Of a stretch of 64,000 nt of DNA, positions 1 through 11,462 are shown piece by piece. The notes under the pieces were generated by a model, which saw nothing but the letters and a program-made list of their open reading frames with translations, made no database searches and was not told where the DNA came from. Numbering within the stretch: the stretch's first letter is position 1; each line of letters starts with the position of its first letter. Made by a program: the position numbers and the translations under genes. Source of the stretch: Reticulitermes speratus (lineage: Eukaryota; Arthropoda; Insecta; Blattodea; Rhinotermitidae); contig JAJKFL010000014.1 in NCBI GenBank assembly GCA_021186555.1, positions 28,474,033 to 28,538,032 on the forward strand. The letters run 5' to 3'.

Positions 1-129
1 GGGGGGGGGGGGAACCTTTCTCAGTGCCACTTTGTCCATCACAAATCCCACATGGACTGACCCTGGATCGAACCCGGGCCTCCGCGGTGAGAGGCCGGCG
101 ACTGACCGCCTGAGCCATGGCACTGCCAA
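1..129 (-). mobile_element. tRNA-derived SINE, family C, cut by window edge
   Basis: Read on the minus strand this carries a tRNA-like head: an A-box like stretch (TGGCTCAGGCGG) and a B-box (GGGTTCGATCC) spaced as in a pol III promoter. The same unit is complete at 21351-21638 and degenerate at 36965-37200. The run of G at 1-12 corresponds to a C-run in the element body. It is a retroposon, not a functional tRNA gene, because no tRNA cloverleaf 3' half follows. Confidence 0.75.
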
Positions 130-640
130 ACAAAGTCATTGCACTCTGGGATGTGACACCGTAATGGTGGGCACAGTGCCTATCTTAATGTTCACCACCT
201 TGAGATCCTGAAATCTGACACTGCTAGCAGGGCCACCGAGAGCGGGTTCGGGCCCCGGTAAAAAACGTTTCTCCGGCACCCCAGCAAGGGCGGACCGTCT
301 AAACATCTTTATACTATATGGGAAAGACTGACTCTCAGTTGCTGAGTGATTTGCGCTTGGTCTTGGTCTGAAAGGGTTAATTTGTACAATCGATAAATAA
401 TGATACTATCGAGAAAAACATATGCAAGATAGTCGGGCCCCAGGCCTCCTTCCGGATCGCCGGGCCCCGGTATTTTGTACCGGCTTTCCCCCCCCCCCCC
501 CCCCCCCTTCCTCCTTCTCGTCGGATCTGACTACTAGGAGGCTTACATAATACAGCAATTTTACGTATTACAAGTACAGTCTTCATCTACAGCCTGAATA
601 AAGAACAGAGCCTTAATTTTAGAGTCGAGCGTTTTAGTCA
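130..640. other. no gene seen; GC-rich spacer with poly-C run
   Basis: No coding signal. Two short GC-rich stretches (about 244-290 and 432-482) share a CGGGCCCCGGTA core and may be remnants of one repeat. A C-run lies at 488-507. Confidence 0.5.
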
Positions 641-890
641 GGAGCTTAATCTGTACACTAAGCCACAGGCTGAACGACAGGGTTTCGATTCTCGGTAGGT
701 GCATAACTTTTTCTCTTCGTCACGGTGTCCAGATCGGCTCTTTGCCCCATTTAGTCTGCTATACTGAATACCGGGAGTATAGCGTGGAACTGACCACACA
801 CCTCCATCTAGTGCCGAGATTAAGAATGCGTGGAGCTATATCTCCAATCTTTCGTAGGTCTTCATGGCGTAGTGCTTAATTAAACGCTGG
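641..890 (+). mobile_element. SINE, family A
   Basis: A tRNA-like head (GGGTTTCGATTCTCGG region near 680) is followed by a body ending in 'TGCTTAATTAAA'. The same body recurs at 32777-33050, 41261-41763 and 48205-48480 on + and at 7063-7290, 33846-34011 and 48855-49080 on minus. Shared landmarks are 'CCTCCATCTAGTGCCGAG', 'GGAGCTATATCTCCA' and 'CTTCATGGCGTAGTGC'. This is the most abundant SINE of the window. Confidence 0.75.
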
Positions 891-1686
891 GACAAACTCT
901 TCGCGTAAAGATGTATGCAGTAATTTGCTACTGTATTTGATAACTAGCGTTAGTGAATGGTGATTAGACAGAATAACACCATCCGCTTTTGCGTCGTAGT
1001 GGGCAACGAGTTGCTGATAACCATGTGAGGTATCAAGTTGGAATTGATAGAAGTCATGAAACACTTGAGACTTTTCAGTCCCAGGAAGGATTGTAGCGAA
1101 GTACCTTCTAAATACGTAGCGGAAGTGATAACAAGTAGACTTTGTCAGGTAATATTCAACAAGAACTTTACTATTATGAGTATTTCTTTGTAAGTGTTGC
1201 TTAATAGTTGGATGATGACAGAGTAATTAAATCTGTGTCAATAAATGAAAGTCTTCTTCCTTGAAGACAAAACCACGATTTCTCTCACCATAGACAATGG
1301 ATGAAAGTATAATTAATGTAAATTGTTATATTTCCTGGAATGCATGCGAGGAGACGAGTGTTTTCTCTGTCGTTTCCTAGGAAACTGGTGTCAAGGTTCG
1401 TTGTCTTGGGTAGAAGGTACAGCAACCACATCACTGTTGACTTATGAGAGGATGTCATTCGTTCGTATTACTTTCTTACGTCGTCGTTACATTGTCGACT
1501 TGCTGACTTCCGAACAATTTACCTGGAATCTTTCAGCAGCTCAGTGGTTTGGTTTGATTTGATTTGATTCCATCAGCTTTGATTGATATACTTTGTTGTC
1601 ATCTATGCTTTATCAGAGGCGTCTTTTGGTGTACTACTGCTTCATTCTTATTACCTGTAACATTGGACATTGTCTTTGTTCTCCCA
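891..1686. other. no gene seen
   Basis: Unique-looking AT-rich DNA. The short open frames here show no domain, no coding periodicity and no splice context that I can support. Confidence 0.5.
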
Positions 1687-2016
1687 TTATTATTATTATT
1701 ATTATTGTTATTATCGTCATCATCATCATCATCATCACCACCACCACCTTTCTGCAGGGGATTTACAATTATATACCTGAAACAAACCATCTTTCTAGAG
1801 CATATACTGTTGCAGCTATTCTGTAGTTACAACTTACGGCATGTAATATAATTTCCCTTATTGAATGTGTTGTACTTATTATTATTATTATTTATTATTA
1901 TTATTATTCGTCTGTAGTTTGTTATTGGATGTATTTTTGTACAGTATGCTTCCTGTGCTGTCTTGAATTTGTCTAATGACTGTTGCGCCAGCACATTGAA
2001 AATAAAAAAAATTGAG

Positions 2017-2048
<32 letters not shown>
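1687..2048. repeat. (ATT/ATC)n microsatellites framing a dispersed repeat
   Basis: ATT and ATC/ACC triplet runs occupy 1687-1747, 1876-1910 and 2021-2048. The segment at 1747-1872 ('TTTCTGCAGGG…TACAATTATATACCTG') recurs at 30678-30811, again followed by ATT runs. The pairing suggests a dispersed element with microsatellite-prone flanks. Open frames here are just triplet runs. Confidence 0.7.
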
Positions 2049-2049
<1 letters not shown>

Positions 2050-2099
2050 CGTGTTGTTCATACACGTACGAATCACAGGTAACTTTTGAGTTTTGAACG

Positions 2100-2290
2100 T
2101 TTTCATGGCATTAAGTACTCATATTGCAGTCTTCGGTTTGTTACGCCATGTAATTTGTTGGAAACCAACGTTTCGAGGAACCTGCTGCCCCTTTCTTCAG
2201 GTTAGAATAGTCCTGAAGGTGGAGACAGCAGGTATCTCCGAATTAGTGGCATCCCTCTGCCGAACTACACAGCGTCAGTAACCAGTAGAC
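2100..2290. repeat. degenerate foldback element with inverted hammerhead-like motifs
   Basis: The left half has the minus-strand module near 2165-2201 (GAAACGTTGG on that strand). The right half has a plus-strand copy near 2211-2255 (CTGAAGGTGGAGACAGCAGG). The outer arms resemble the TCTTCTGGGATATTACGC arms of the foldback family but are heavily mutated. Confidence 0.5.
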
Positions 2291-2826
2291 CATAGTTTAG
2301 GTACCATTATAGTTTTTTGTATATTTTACTGTTTTAAGTACAAGTTTATCAGTTTGTGTTAGTTCTCTCCAGTAGCCGTGCCGTTTCCACCGCCTTCGTT
2401 TCCATGTGGACTTCATTGTGCACGTTCGCGTGTATTTGTTGTAAACGTGCGCTAGGTGCAGTGACGTCCATGGTCCCTGGAACACGTACTTGTGCGGTCT
2501 TGTCTTTTTACGGGACGAATTGTATGGAAACGAAAGGGGACTTCAAGCACTTGTCATCACGTTCAGCCTAATCGTGCGTGTCAGAAGCAATGAGGAAGAG
2601 ACGAACCAAGTTCAACAGAAAAAAAGGTGTAATGGGTAGCAAGTCGAGAAAATGGAGAAATGTGACACGCCAAATTAAGAAGGTTCTGTCTACTTCGTTT
2701 GCAGTTTGTAGCATCGCAGGTTGTTAGAAGTAAAGGTTTGTCTAGACCACCGTTCTTTGGAATTTTTCTTTCTTATTTTGTCATATTTATTGTTAATCTA
2801 GCCTTGAGAAGAGTTAAGAAAATTTA
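2291..2826. other. no gene seen
   Basis: Nothing supportable. Short overlapping open frames on both strands have no recognisable content. Confidence 0.45.
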
Positions 2827-2980
2827 CATTGTGTTCTTTCGGGTTGTGACATCGTGTCATTTCGTATTTACCGCCGTTTCGGAGGTATGTACCGCCTTAT
2901 AAGGACCTGCTCTCACCCTGAAGATGGAGGCAGGTAAGTACCTGCCAGACCACACGGTGTTACAACCCAGAACACAACGG
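2827..2980. repeat. foldback (inverted-repeat) element
   Basis: The outer arms (about 2827-2856 and 2952-2980) are near-perfect inverted repeats (TTGTGTTCTTTCGGGTTGTG against CAACCCAGAACACAA). Inside, the left arm has ACCGCCGTTTCGGAGG and the right has CTGAAGATGGAGGCAGG, the paired inverted hammerhead-like modules also seen at 12511-12782. The right copy has lost the GAAAC box (AGACC instead). Confidence 0.7.
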
Positions 2981-4234
2981 AATTAATTTTCACCGCCGTG
3001 AAAACCTGACCAATTTCGAAATTTCGATTGACTGCTGTACACATTTTAATTAAGTGACGGTCAGTACTGAATATTTAGACTCTTAGGATTAATCACTTCC
3101 ATCGGCCATTAATTTTGTAATCTTATGTACTTTTCCTTATTTGCTTACTTAAATTCAGAGTGTAGCATTTGGCTCGTGGTCCTTTTGTAAACGTTGTGGA
3201 ATTTGAAATTATGCATAAATATTGAACACAGAATTGAAGGTGTGCATTTTTGTGGTTTGTTTGTACGATTCAGTTAGTAACTTACACTATATACTGTTGA
3301 TTGGTAGGACGACTGATGAATTCGAAAAAGTTTGTGTTTGTGACCCCATTGAGGTGCTGTCCCGTATTTGCTTGAGGGACCAGGAAAACCACGAAACATA
3401 GTAGGTGTGTCCAATGACCCAGCTGAGATTATAACAGGGAATTGCCCGAACAAAAGTCTACAGCCTTATCGCTACATCACCGCACTCATTACAAAACTGT
3501 AGCTGTACAGGTTCCATAAATGTATAGCTTTTATTCATCGTAAAATATATATTAAAACATTTTATGAAACAAAGGCTTACTGATTTTTCCACTATCTGTG
3601 TGTTGTCTACTCTGTTCTCCATCCTGACATGAACACACTACGAAGTTCTAAATCTATTCTGCTGGTTGTTTTCAGCTGTTTTCTTGTTCCTACTTAGACC
3701 GTTTGCCCAGTGTCTGTGTGTAGTTGTGAATGCAGTGTTGTCATGCCTGCCTGTCTATGGTGCAGTGGAACGTGATTGTGTCGTGCCTGTCTTCGGTTTC
3801 ATTTAAGAAAATATTTGTGTACATTGACATGTCTTACCAATTGAAGACGCATTGTCTGCTTGGCGGGAGTAAGTCAGCTTAACATAGGTATGTTTTGAAG
3901 CCTCTGCAAGAAAGCTTTGCCATGTTCAGTTTTAAATTGGAAGTTCCTTGCTACTCACATAATGGAGTCCAACGGTAAGTCAGTGAATAATAACAATTCC
4001 ATTTAAATATCTTTTTGTAACCTGGACTGGAAAATCCGTGAAGAGGGCCTGTATGTAGTAATTTAATTTCGTGTGATGCTCGCTACATTCGATTCAGAAT
4101 CTGCTGTTCATGTCTGCTGTCTCAAAACATATAAATTAAAACATACAAAACTACAATTCTGCGTGTTTTTATGTCCATATGATACATGATACATGACAAG
4201 AATGCGGTAGAGAAAATTTAGGTGTAAAAGGGGA
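2981..4234. other. no gene seen
   Basis: About 1.25 kb of unique-looking AT-rich sequence. I found no open frame with coding character, tRNA-like head or terminal inverted repeats. Confidence 0.45.
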
Positions 4235-4600
4235 AGAAACAGGAGGATCGGGCTTTGTGATTACTGGCTAGATATTATTAGGGCGATAAAATCATGGAGG
4301 CTGAGAAGGATGGGGCATGTAGCACGCATGAGAGAAGAGACATGCGTACGGCGTTTTGGTTGGAAAACGTGACTTGAGACCATTTGGAAGACGTAGAATA
4401 GATGGGATAATACTAAAATAGATCTTTAAGAAATATGTGGGGAGTGTGTTAACTTGATTTATCTGCTTCAGGATAGGGATAGGTGGCGAGCTGTTGTGAA
4501 CACGGTAATGAACCTTCGGATTCCATACAATTCTCGGAATGTCTTGACTGGCTGAGGAGCTTATTAGCTTCACAAGAAGTACTTTGCTCCTTGGAGGTGT
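4235..4600 (+). pseudogene. LINE 3' end, degenerate (RTE-like tail)
   Basis: Three-frame reading recovers pieces such as 'GHVARMREE', '[20 protein letters not shown]' and the trailing 'CTTGACTGGCTGAGGAGC…AAGTACTTTGCTCC'. They match the better-preserved copy at 35511-35860. Several frameshifts and stops break it. It is a 5'-truncated retrotransposon fragment with no function of its own. Confidence 0.7.
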
Positions 4601-4839
4601 ATAGTTAGTGATTTTGTATCTTTTTCTTTATCCATGAATATTACATCCGGCGGTGTCATGGTTTCAAGCCCATCGCGGATTTAGACATGCACTATTTATA
4701 AGGTTACGTTTATTACATTGGACATAGCCCATTCTCTAAAGTCCGTATAGTCATCCGCCAACCTTCGTCGTTTGTCTCAAACCCCTGTATATTAAACCAA
4801 GCCCGCAATTTCGTACGTGCGATGCTGAACATGGCTTAA

Positions 4840-5244
4840 GGGTTACTGGACTACCATGCTCAGGATATCACGCTCGACGATGTTTTCGAAATTCGGAAAC
4901 AACACGCCCTTGAAGAAGCTAAGGAACCTGAGCCTAAGGCGAGGACCATGATGGTTTCGAAATTGACTGAGGGGTTTTGACTCACTGAAGCTGGCATCAA
5001 GGTGTTTGAGGACACTGGTCTGAACGAGCAGCGAGCAACAACTGGACAAGGAATTATGAGGATGCTTGCTTGCAGTGAGGGTATTCTGAAGGACAAAAAG
5101 AGGTCTTTGTCTCGCCAGATTTCAGTGCTTAATTTCGTCAAGTCATCTTCATGGACTTGTGCATCGCCATCTGTATTGTTGGACACTGGTGGTGATGATC
5201 CAGATGAGTCGCCTACAGTACAAAAGGAAGTGCGTCCTCCTTAA
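4840..5244 (+). pseudogene. Tigger/CENP-B-type transposase, C-terminal fragment
   Basis: One frame runs through 135 codons with a single internal stop (TGA 4978-4980), preceded by an in-frame TAA at 4837. It contains 'DITLDDVFEIRKQHALEEAK', 'LTEAGIKVFEDTGLNEQRA' and 'KDKKRSLSRQISVLNF', then an acidic end (GGDDPDESP). From memory this layout matches the C-terminal region of Tigger-family (pogo superfamily) transposases of cockroaches: an acidic EAKEPEPK stretch, then a glutamate-rich helix. The DDE catalytic core is absent. A T-run (5299-5318) and GC-rich DNA follow; I could not fix the inverted ends. Family assignment is inferred. Confidence 0.6.
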
Positions 5245-5769
5245 ACTGTCATTTGTTTTTTTCATATTTTTCGTAAATTTTTTATAAGTAGGAATTATCT
5301 TTTTTTTTTTTTTTTTTTGGTCAGAATAGATTGGAACCTCCCTCCCCATTTTAACACTTTGTTTATGGGGAAAATCAGTCTCGACTAACGTCGCCGGTCT
5401 CGGAACTACCTAGGACGTAACTTCGGGGGATGACTTTGCACTACCCAAGTTGCTTGGAGTGGTTTATGCAACCTTCTCTGGGCGACAGGCTGTCATGCCT
5501 GGCGAATGGAGCCTATACATATATGGGGAATATAGGAGACTTCTCAGTGAGTCAGTTTTGAAGAAGATTATAAACTGTGTTAATAGAAACTGCCTTAAGA
5601 GTGTGGGTGTTTATCTGATCAGAATTAAGAGGTCAGTGTGAATTACCCGTCCGTAGGTAACAGTTACTTAGATAATGTAATGCGTAGATGCAAATTCTTA
5701 CGTTTTTCCGGTATTACACTTTGTCTAACGGGTCTGATTCAGTGATGGGGGTTTACACGAGGGGGAATG

Positions 5770-6005
5770 AGTGTAATTTATTACGGCACAATACAGATAA
5801 GTACGTTACGCCCTAGTTGTGTTCCTGAAAAAAGTGGGCGTAAATCAGAAAGGCGTAACTAAAAAATGATATTCCAATAAAAAACTTAAATAAATGAAAA
5901 TAAACCGGCCAAAGAGCGTTAAACCGAAAAAGAGAGGACGTAACTTAATAAGTGGTGTAAATTGGCAAGGGGCGTTAAAGCAGAAAGACGTAAAACAAGG
6001 CCTTG
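5770..6005. repeat. dispersed repeat R1 (GCGTAAATT/GGGCGTTAAAG unit)
   Basis: The stretch with 'GGTGTAAATTGGCAAGGGGCG' and 'TAAATAAATGAAAATAAACC' recurs at 15600-15695, and the second piece alone near 15465. No open frame or inverted ends were found. The family is unknown. Confidence 0.55.
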
Positions 6006-6229
6006 GTGTATACTGGCAGGTGTCATGTTGACTATTATGAGTATGTTAATACAGCGAGAAGAAACGAACCGGGAGTGTTTTTATTCTTTTTACTAGTTGT
6101 AGCCCATTGGGATGATCGTTGTTCTATTAATCCCAAAAATGAAATAAATGTCCATCCAGATTTCAAAATGCGGGTATCCGGAGACTTCCTTTAAGTGAAC
6201 TATAACGGTAACAAGTGTCATTTAAGATG

Positions 6230-6300
6230 CTGAGTCTTCCGCCGACATGTTTCGGCGAGTAACGCTGCTTCATGCTGTAAAGCATCATCTGTCAGTTTTT
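6230..6300 (-). repeat. hammerhead-like module copy
   Basis: Minus strand: 'AGCATGAAGCAGCG…CTCGCCGAAACATGTCGGCGG'. The GAAACATGTC box is exact; the CTGATGA box is degraded to ATGAAGC. An 11-bp hairpin (GATGCTTTACAGCATG) lies just upstream. Related to the copies at 11601-11640 and 31757-32104. Confidence 0.5.
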
Positions 6301-7062
6301 AAAGGTGCGACGCAATTTAAGCGTAACGGTGGCTAGTAGTGTCACTCGTGCGTACAGCTGCGTTATCCCTGTCACTGTTCTGTTTAGTGCGCCGCATGTC
6401 TGCGCCGAGAGAAACCGAAATTGATTAAAAAAGATCTGTAAGCCTGAAATATCATTTTGGGCTTCCTATTTATGAAACAGGAACTGGCATTCCTGTGTTT
6501 TTACGTAAAAAGAGTGGAAATATTTTCCAGATGCGTTATTTGCGATTTTGCATACCGAATTATTGGCCTTTATGTACACTTGTGGCAGATACGAATACAC
6601 CACAGTGAGTGGGAGTTGGTTTTACTGTACTTCCTTGTCAACAAATGTGTAATAAAAAGCTATACATCTCACTGGGGCGTAAATTTGGTGTTACAGGCCA
6701 GGAAATTTCCAAAAGACAACAAATTGCTTTAAAAAAAGGCTATTGGTCTATATTTTCTTTGATTTTGTTGTGTAAATTAGGTGTTACATTAGACCGAAAG
6801 TACCAAAAATTAGATTCGCCAGACAGCTTTTGGCATTCGACCGGACAGACACGATATCCCAGTCGCTGATTTAATTCGTGCATTTGATGCAAAGAAAACA
6901 CACAAAAATCTTTCATCTTCCAGTATTGTTGGTTCAGATAGTCGCAAGACTTTAATAATTTGCATAAGAAACTCTTTGTTCGGGGGTTGTGCGCAGCATG
7001 TTGCAAGTTTTCGATTTAGTAACAGGTAGACGTAAAGCTATTCCTGTGGACGCCATGAAAGA
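6301..7062. other. no gene seen
   Basis: AT-rich, low-complexity in places (A-run near 6731). Two overlapping + frames at 6457-6869 share no recognisable domain and are probably chance. Confidence 0.45.
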
Positions 7063-7290
7063 GTATGGAGGAGGGGTATGACTCCAATGATCTTTAACCT
7101 CGGCACTGTGTTGAGGTGAGTGGTCAGATTCACGCCCGGGCCTCTTTGCCCCTGGAGAAAGAACTCCCGTTACCCGTTTAGAATGAGGTTCGGTGGGTCT
7201 CAGGGCTGGTCTAGTCCTTTTGGAGAAGATATAAATCTCTTGCCCCTGCCGAGAATCAAAACTCGGCTTGTCCAGCCTGTAACCTGGTCA
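7063..7290 (-). mobile_element. SINE, family A (minus copy)
   Basis: The reverse complement of the family A body: 'AACCTCGGCACTGTG…GGTGAGTGGTCAGATTCACGCCCGGGCC', ending in the tRNA-like head 'CTGCCGAGAATCAAAACTCGG'. An open frame across it is an accident of the repeat. Confidence 0.65.
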
Positions 7291-7432
7291 CTAGAATTCT
7301 GACCTCGTTATCCCAGCTTCAAATACAAAAAGGTGGCCAAAATCTTTTTTAAACCAATTAGTACCTCAGTACAGTTAAGCTGATTATGACGGATTCCAGA
7401 CCTTGATTTGTTGACCTTTATCGGGAAGAAGC

Positions 7433-7564
7433 CGTAAGCAGCTACTGGATGACCTTAAGGAAACGAGAGGATACTGGATGCTTGAAAGAGGAAGCACTAC
7501 ACCTCTGAGGAGTACTCGCTTTGGAAGAGGCTATGGAGCGGTCGTGAGACAGACTACTGAGTGA
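7433..7564 (+). pseudogene. LINE C-terminal fragment ('RKQLLDDLKE…FGRGYG')
   Basis: Reads RKQLLDDLKETRGYWMLERG and then TRFGRGYGAVVRQTTE before a natural TGA at 7562-7564. This is a C-terminal tail I associate with non-LTR retrotransposons of hemimetabolous insects. It is distinct from the '[10 protein letters not shown]' tail elsewhere in the window. No upstream reverse transcriptase remains. Confidence 0.6.
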
Positions 7565-8680
7565 ATGCATCAGAAGGGAAAGTTTGTGTTGTTCCTGTTA
7601 AAGTGTTTGACCTTTGTAACGTTTTTGTACTTGGTTATTTTGTTACTCGGTTCGTGGGTGGGTTAACGGTGTACCAGAAACCGCGAAGGTTATTAATGGT
7701 GCATCCGACAAGGAACTTCCCTTGGGTGCCATAAAAGAAACTGCACAAAGCATACCCCAAGTATTATGATTCATATCACAAGTAAAAAAAAGATTACAGA
7801 CATATTTTCTCAAAATCAGTCACACACAACATATATGTTGTCTGCAATTTAAAACACAATGGGGATGTGCTATCTCAGCAACAAAAAAATTGCTGGCCTT
7901 ATGTCCATCCATTTATTGTAGATCAGTTTACAATAGACTATGTGTCTCACTTCGTGTAGCCTGATACTGATACCTGTAGTGCTGATAAGTTTGTAACATC
8001 TGGCGTGTAGCTGAAATAGAGGAACATGAAGTCAGTGAGGTATGCAGAGCCGTAAAGAACTAACTCCATGGGGCAGATTCCTCATTCAGAAAATCCCCCC
8101 AATGTAGGGAAGCCGTAGATTTCACCCCTTATTCACCAGGTCCGTTATTGAGAGCCATATGAATCCAGCCGATACCCTCCTTTCGTATTTACATTGAGAT
8201 CCATCTATATTTAGGTCGTACAAGTGGTCCCTTTCCTTCAGGTTTTCCGACGAATGTGTATAACTGCCGGAAATTGCAGTTTACCTTCCAAGGTGTCTCT
8301 CTCAATGTCAAACTTCGTGGATGTGATAATATTACATTTATGAATGTGAATCATGCAAGGCCCTCAACATGGTTCGGATCCCACGCTAAGCTGTATCTCC
8401 CTTCCCCTCTGCTGGCCATCATCTTAATTATCTTATTGTTGTCTGTGGGTGCCCAGGCCCTTCCCAAAATATCGATGTCTAACTTCAGACAAAGCTGTAC
8501 CTGGAAGCGTAAGAAACGGCACTTGAACAGGCAAAGTGACGCAAGTATCAGTTGTAGTCTCTGCTAGTTTTGATTTTTGTATGGCAGTACCGTAGTTTCA
8601 AGTACTCTCTTTTTCTCTGAGCATATGAAAGAATTAAATCACTTGAGGGTATATGTCCGCAAACAGTTTTCGAGGTATAG
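7565..8680. other. mostly unassigned; weak LINE-tail remnant on minus strand at 8030-8290
   Basis: No gene. Around 8060-8085 ('AACTCCATGGGGCAGATTCC') and 8127-8250 the minus strand resembles the end of the 35511-35860 LINE tail, very diverged. The + frame at 8256-8567 has one hydrophobic stretch near its middle but nothing else in favour of coding. Confidence 0.4.
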
Positions 8681-8914
8681 CCCACATGTTCGCCCGACCT
8701 CAATCCTTCAGATTTTTGCCTGCAGGGACACTTAGAAACCCTGGTATATTCATCTCCAATTGAAAACGAAGAAACACTGCGCCAACGCATTTTTTATGCC
8801 TGTTAAACTGTTCGAAACCGCCCCGGGACCTTTGAAAGAGTGCGACATTCCATGATCAGACGTGTCCATGCGTGTATTGATTGAGGTGGAAGACATCTTT
8901 ATTATTTATTGTGA
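8681..8914 (+). pseudogene. Tc/mariner-type transposase, C-terminal remnant
   Basis: One frame reads 'PTCSPDLNPSDFCLQGHLET', then 'SSPIENEETLRQRI' and 'TFERVRHSMIRRVHACID', and ends GGRHLYYLL-stop. The SPDLNPSDF block is the third catalytic Asp region of DDE/D transposases of the IS630-Tc1-mariner superfamily. The rest matches the usual C-terminus of insect members. In-frame stops at 8804 (TAA) and 8882 (TGA) disable it, and the first two catalytic residues are missing. A plausible 3' end of the element is the 'GATTCGCTCTGTATA' near 9140-9155, by analogy with related elements. Confidence 0.75.
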
Positions 8915-9963
8915 ATAGTGACATGGTGAACAATAAGAAGTGAACAGTTATTAAATTGGAGACGTGTATAGTCAATGTTTTGTGTCACTCTTAAGTAAAA
9001 TATTACATAGTTAAGGTATTTATTGTTGAATATAATATTTCAATGAAACTAAAAAATCACTCATTTGCGGAAAATGTTTTTATGGACTTTTTCTTTCTTT
9101 TTATTGAATAATTCTTGAAGTTCGTCCGAGCATTTAAGATTCGCTCTGTATATATTGTTTGTGTCTTAACATTACGTAGATTTCTACATGTTTGTTCTGC
9201 AGCCTGCATTGTAATGGGCACTGCGCCTAAAAATTAGGACATCACTCGAAATCCGAGGACTGGTCCAAATGACAAGATGCAAGTAATTTTTTCTCTGATC
9301 ACAGTGACTGTACGATTCGTGTTATGCGTCTCAGTGGCGGGTTCGATTACCTCTTTGAGCAAAGAACTTCTGAACTTTGGGTACGTCTGTGCTGCACCCG
9401 TCAGGGAAGCAAGTGGGTCGACAGTGGCAGTTCATTTAAATTACCTTTGTCTCTTGACAAGGAGGACGAGGTTTAGGAGAAGGGAGGAGGAGGATTAAAA
9501 GAAGAGTAAAAAGAAAATGGTTGATTCCGCGGGACCGGCGTGGGACAGGCTGTTAGCAATGATATCGATTCAGGTTGACGGGTGCAATGACCCGGGACAG
9601 AGCGCGACCCGCACTGGTTAATAGATTAATTTCGATGTAACTACCGGCTTCGTGCTTGCTTAGCATTCTGTTGTTATCATGCCGGCGCTCTGATTACACC
9701 ACAGCACTATTCTTATTACATCATCATCATTATCATCATCGTCGTCGTCATCGTGGGCCAATGGGTGTTGGCTCATGCCAGTTACCAGGCACACAAGGAG
9801 TCTGCTTGCCACACACGTCTCCACAAGACACCCGCGCCTACGGACAGTGATTAAGTAGCTCGGCACCGACGTACGGTTACTTAGCCCCTTACAAAACGTG
9901 TAAGACGTAAAGTGGAGCCCGTTATATACTGTATTATACAGGTTAATCCAGAATGATTTAGAC
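8915..9963. other. no gene seen; (ATC)n tract
   Basis: Probable 3' flank of the transposase remnant to about 9155, then unassigned DNA. A TCATCATCATT/CGTCGTCGTC triplet tract lies at about 9719-9754 and accounts for the His/Asp-run open frames there. Confidence 0.45.
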
Positions 9964-10935
9964 CAGTGTTTCCCAAACCCTGTTGCTCGCGGACCCCTTT
10001 TGGATTCGGAAAGTAGCTACGGATCTTCACATCGTTGCTGACGTAAATATAGAGTTTCCGGATGATAGGTACCCAAAATTAGAAATTTATATCTCGGGAC
10101 TGATTTCAGATAGCTACTAAAACATACGAATAGCATACGTAACAATGCGTTGCATGAAAATAAATAAAAAATAAAATAAGCCTATAACATCCCATGAGGG
10201 CAAAGGCCTCCTGCTATGTGCAGGGTGAGCTCTGAGAGTGCTCGCTAGGTGAGCTAGTCCTAGCAAGCTTTTGGGTACTAACACGTGATCCTACCAGATC
10301 TGGATTACAAGCGGCCATGGGTTAAAACTAGCTGGGGACTGAGACTGACCACAGAAAGTAGCTTGCATAATTTTCTTTACAATTAGTGTTTGACTTTATC
10401 CTAGAGTCTTTTCTAGCATGATCTGCTTCTAGCCTGATATTTTGCCATAGCTTGCACAGTTTACATAATTATATTGTCTGAACTGTTCTTAGTGACTTCT
10501 CAAGTCTTCTCCATTCAGTCCTATTCTTGGCCACACGTGTCCACTGCCTGCCCACTATTTCGGTGAATAAGGCGGACCAACGGGTTCTAGGTCGTCCCAC
10601 GTTCCTCTTTCCTGTCTTGGGGTCCCTCATCGTCGCTGCATAGGCCCATCTAGATTCATGCATTCTTGATGGTTGCATGGTTTGACCTTAATTAAACTGA
10701 CTGTCGCTCGCTTCGTGGGTACAGTAAGTTTCTTAATTATATATTCTAACGGCCATACAAAATAAACATATCGCCGATTAAAGAACTTCCTCAATGATTT
10801 TTAACAAAACATTATTCCTTTAATTTAAAAAATAAGTCAGCTTCAAAGTAACCATTACAGAAATGTATCCACGGATCCCCTTGGAACTGGTCGCGGATCC
10901 CTTGGGTTCCGCGTAGCACGCTTTGGGAACCACTG
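9964..10935. mobile_element. non-autonomous hAT element
   Basis: The ends are CAGTGTTTCCCAAACC… on the left and, reversed, CAGTGGTTCCCAAAGCG… on the right, followed on both sides by GC-rich 'GCGGACCCC/GCGGAACCC' subterminal repeats. The flanking 8-mers ATTTAGAC (9956-9963) and CTTTAGAC (10936-10943) match at 7 of 8 positions, the 8-bp duplication typical of hAT. No transposase is encoded. A LINE fragment (10157-10671) is inserted inside. Confidence 0.8.
10157..10671 (-). mobile_element. 5'-truncated LINE inserted in the hAT element
   Basis: The minus strand encodes 'MRDPKTGKRNVGRPRTRWSA' and 'WRRLEKSLRTVQTI', then stops near 10469. The 3' UTR ends 'GGGATGTTATAGGCTTATTT' with a TTTA-rich tail, as in RTE-type elements. 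The 8-mer GTTGCATG flanks it on both sides (10149-10156 and 10672-10679), a target-site duplication. It interrupts hAT sequence that is continuous in the copy at 11123-11462, so the nesting order is clear. Confidence 0.8.
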
Positions 10936-11122
10936 CTTTAGACGCCAGGATTTTATATGTTTAATGCACCAAAGTAGTAACAACGCCTCAAGTGACTTCA
11001 GACGTGCACACACACATTAAGTTTACGTGCGTTCAGCGTGCGTGCCACGAGTCACGCGGACAAATGTCTGTGCGATATAGAAGTGCTGTACCATCGCTGC
11101 ATCAACTGCAGCAGTCGCTGCA

Positions 11123-11462
11123 GTTAATTAATGGAATAATGTTTTGTTAAAGCTAATCGCGGAACTTCTGTAATTGGCGACATGTTTATTTCGTATGACC
11201 GTTAGAATATCTAATTAAGAAACTTCTTGTACCCACGAAGCGAGCGTCAATCATTTTAATTAAGGTCAAATCATGCAATGCATTGTTACGTATGCTACTG
11301 CTATGTATTGTTGTCCATCTATAATCAGTTCTGAGATTTAAATTTTTAATTTGGGGTACCTGTCATCCGGACCAACTATATTTACGTGAGCAAGGATGTG
11401 AGGATCGGTGGTTATTTTTCGAAGCCAAAAGGGGCCTGCGAGGAAAAAAGTTTGGGAAACTG
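11123..11462 (-). mobile_element. hAT element fragment, same family as 9964-10935, opposite orientation
   Basis: The reverse complement aligns along its length with the 9964-10935 element ('CGCTCGCTTCGTGGGTACA', 'CTTAATTAGATATTCTAACGG') and ends with the TIR TTTGGGAAACTG at 11462. The other end is missing. Together with the first copy it forms an inverted pair about 200 bp apart. Confidence 0.75.

Noticed and set aside
1688..1850. Open frames with poly-Leu/Ser/Pro or poly-Asp/Asn
   Set aside because: Direct products of ATT/ATC/ACC triplet microsatellites.
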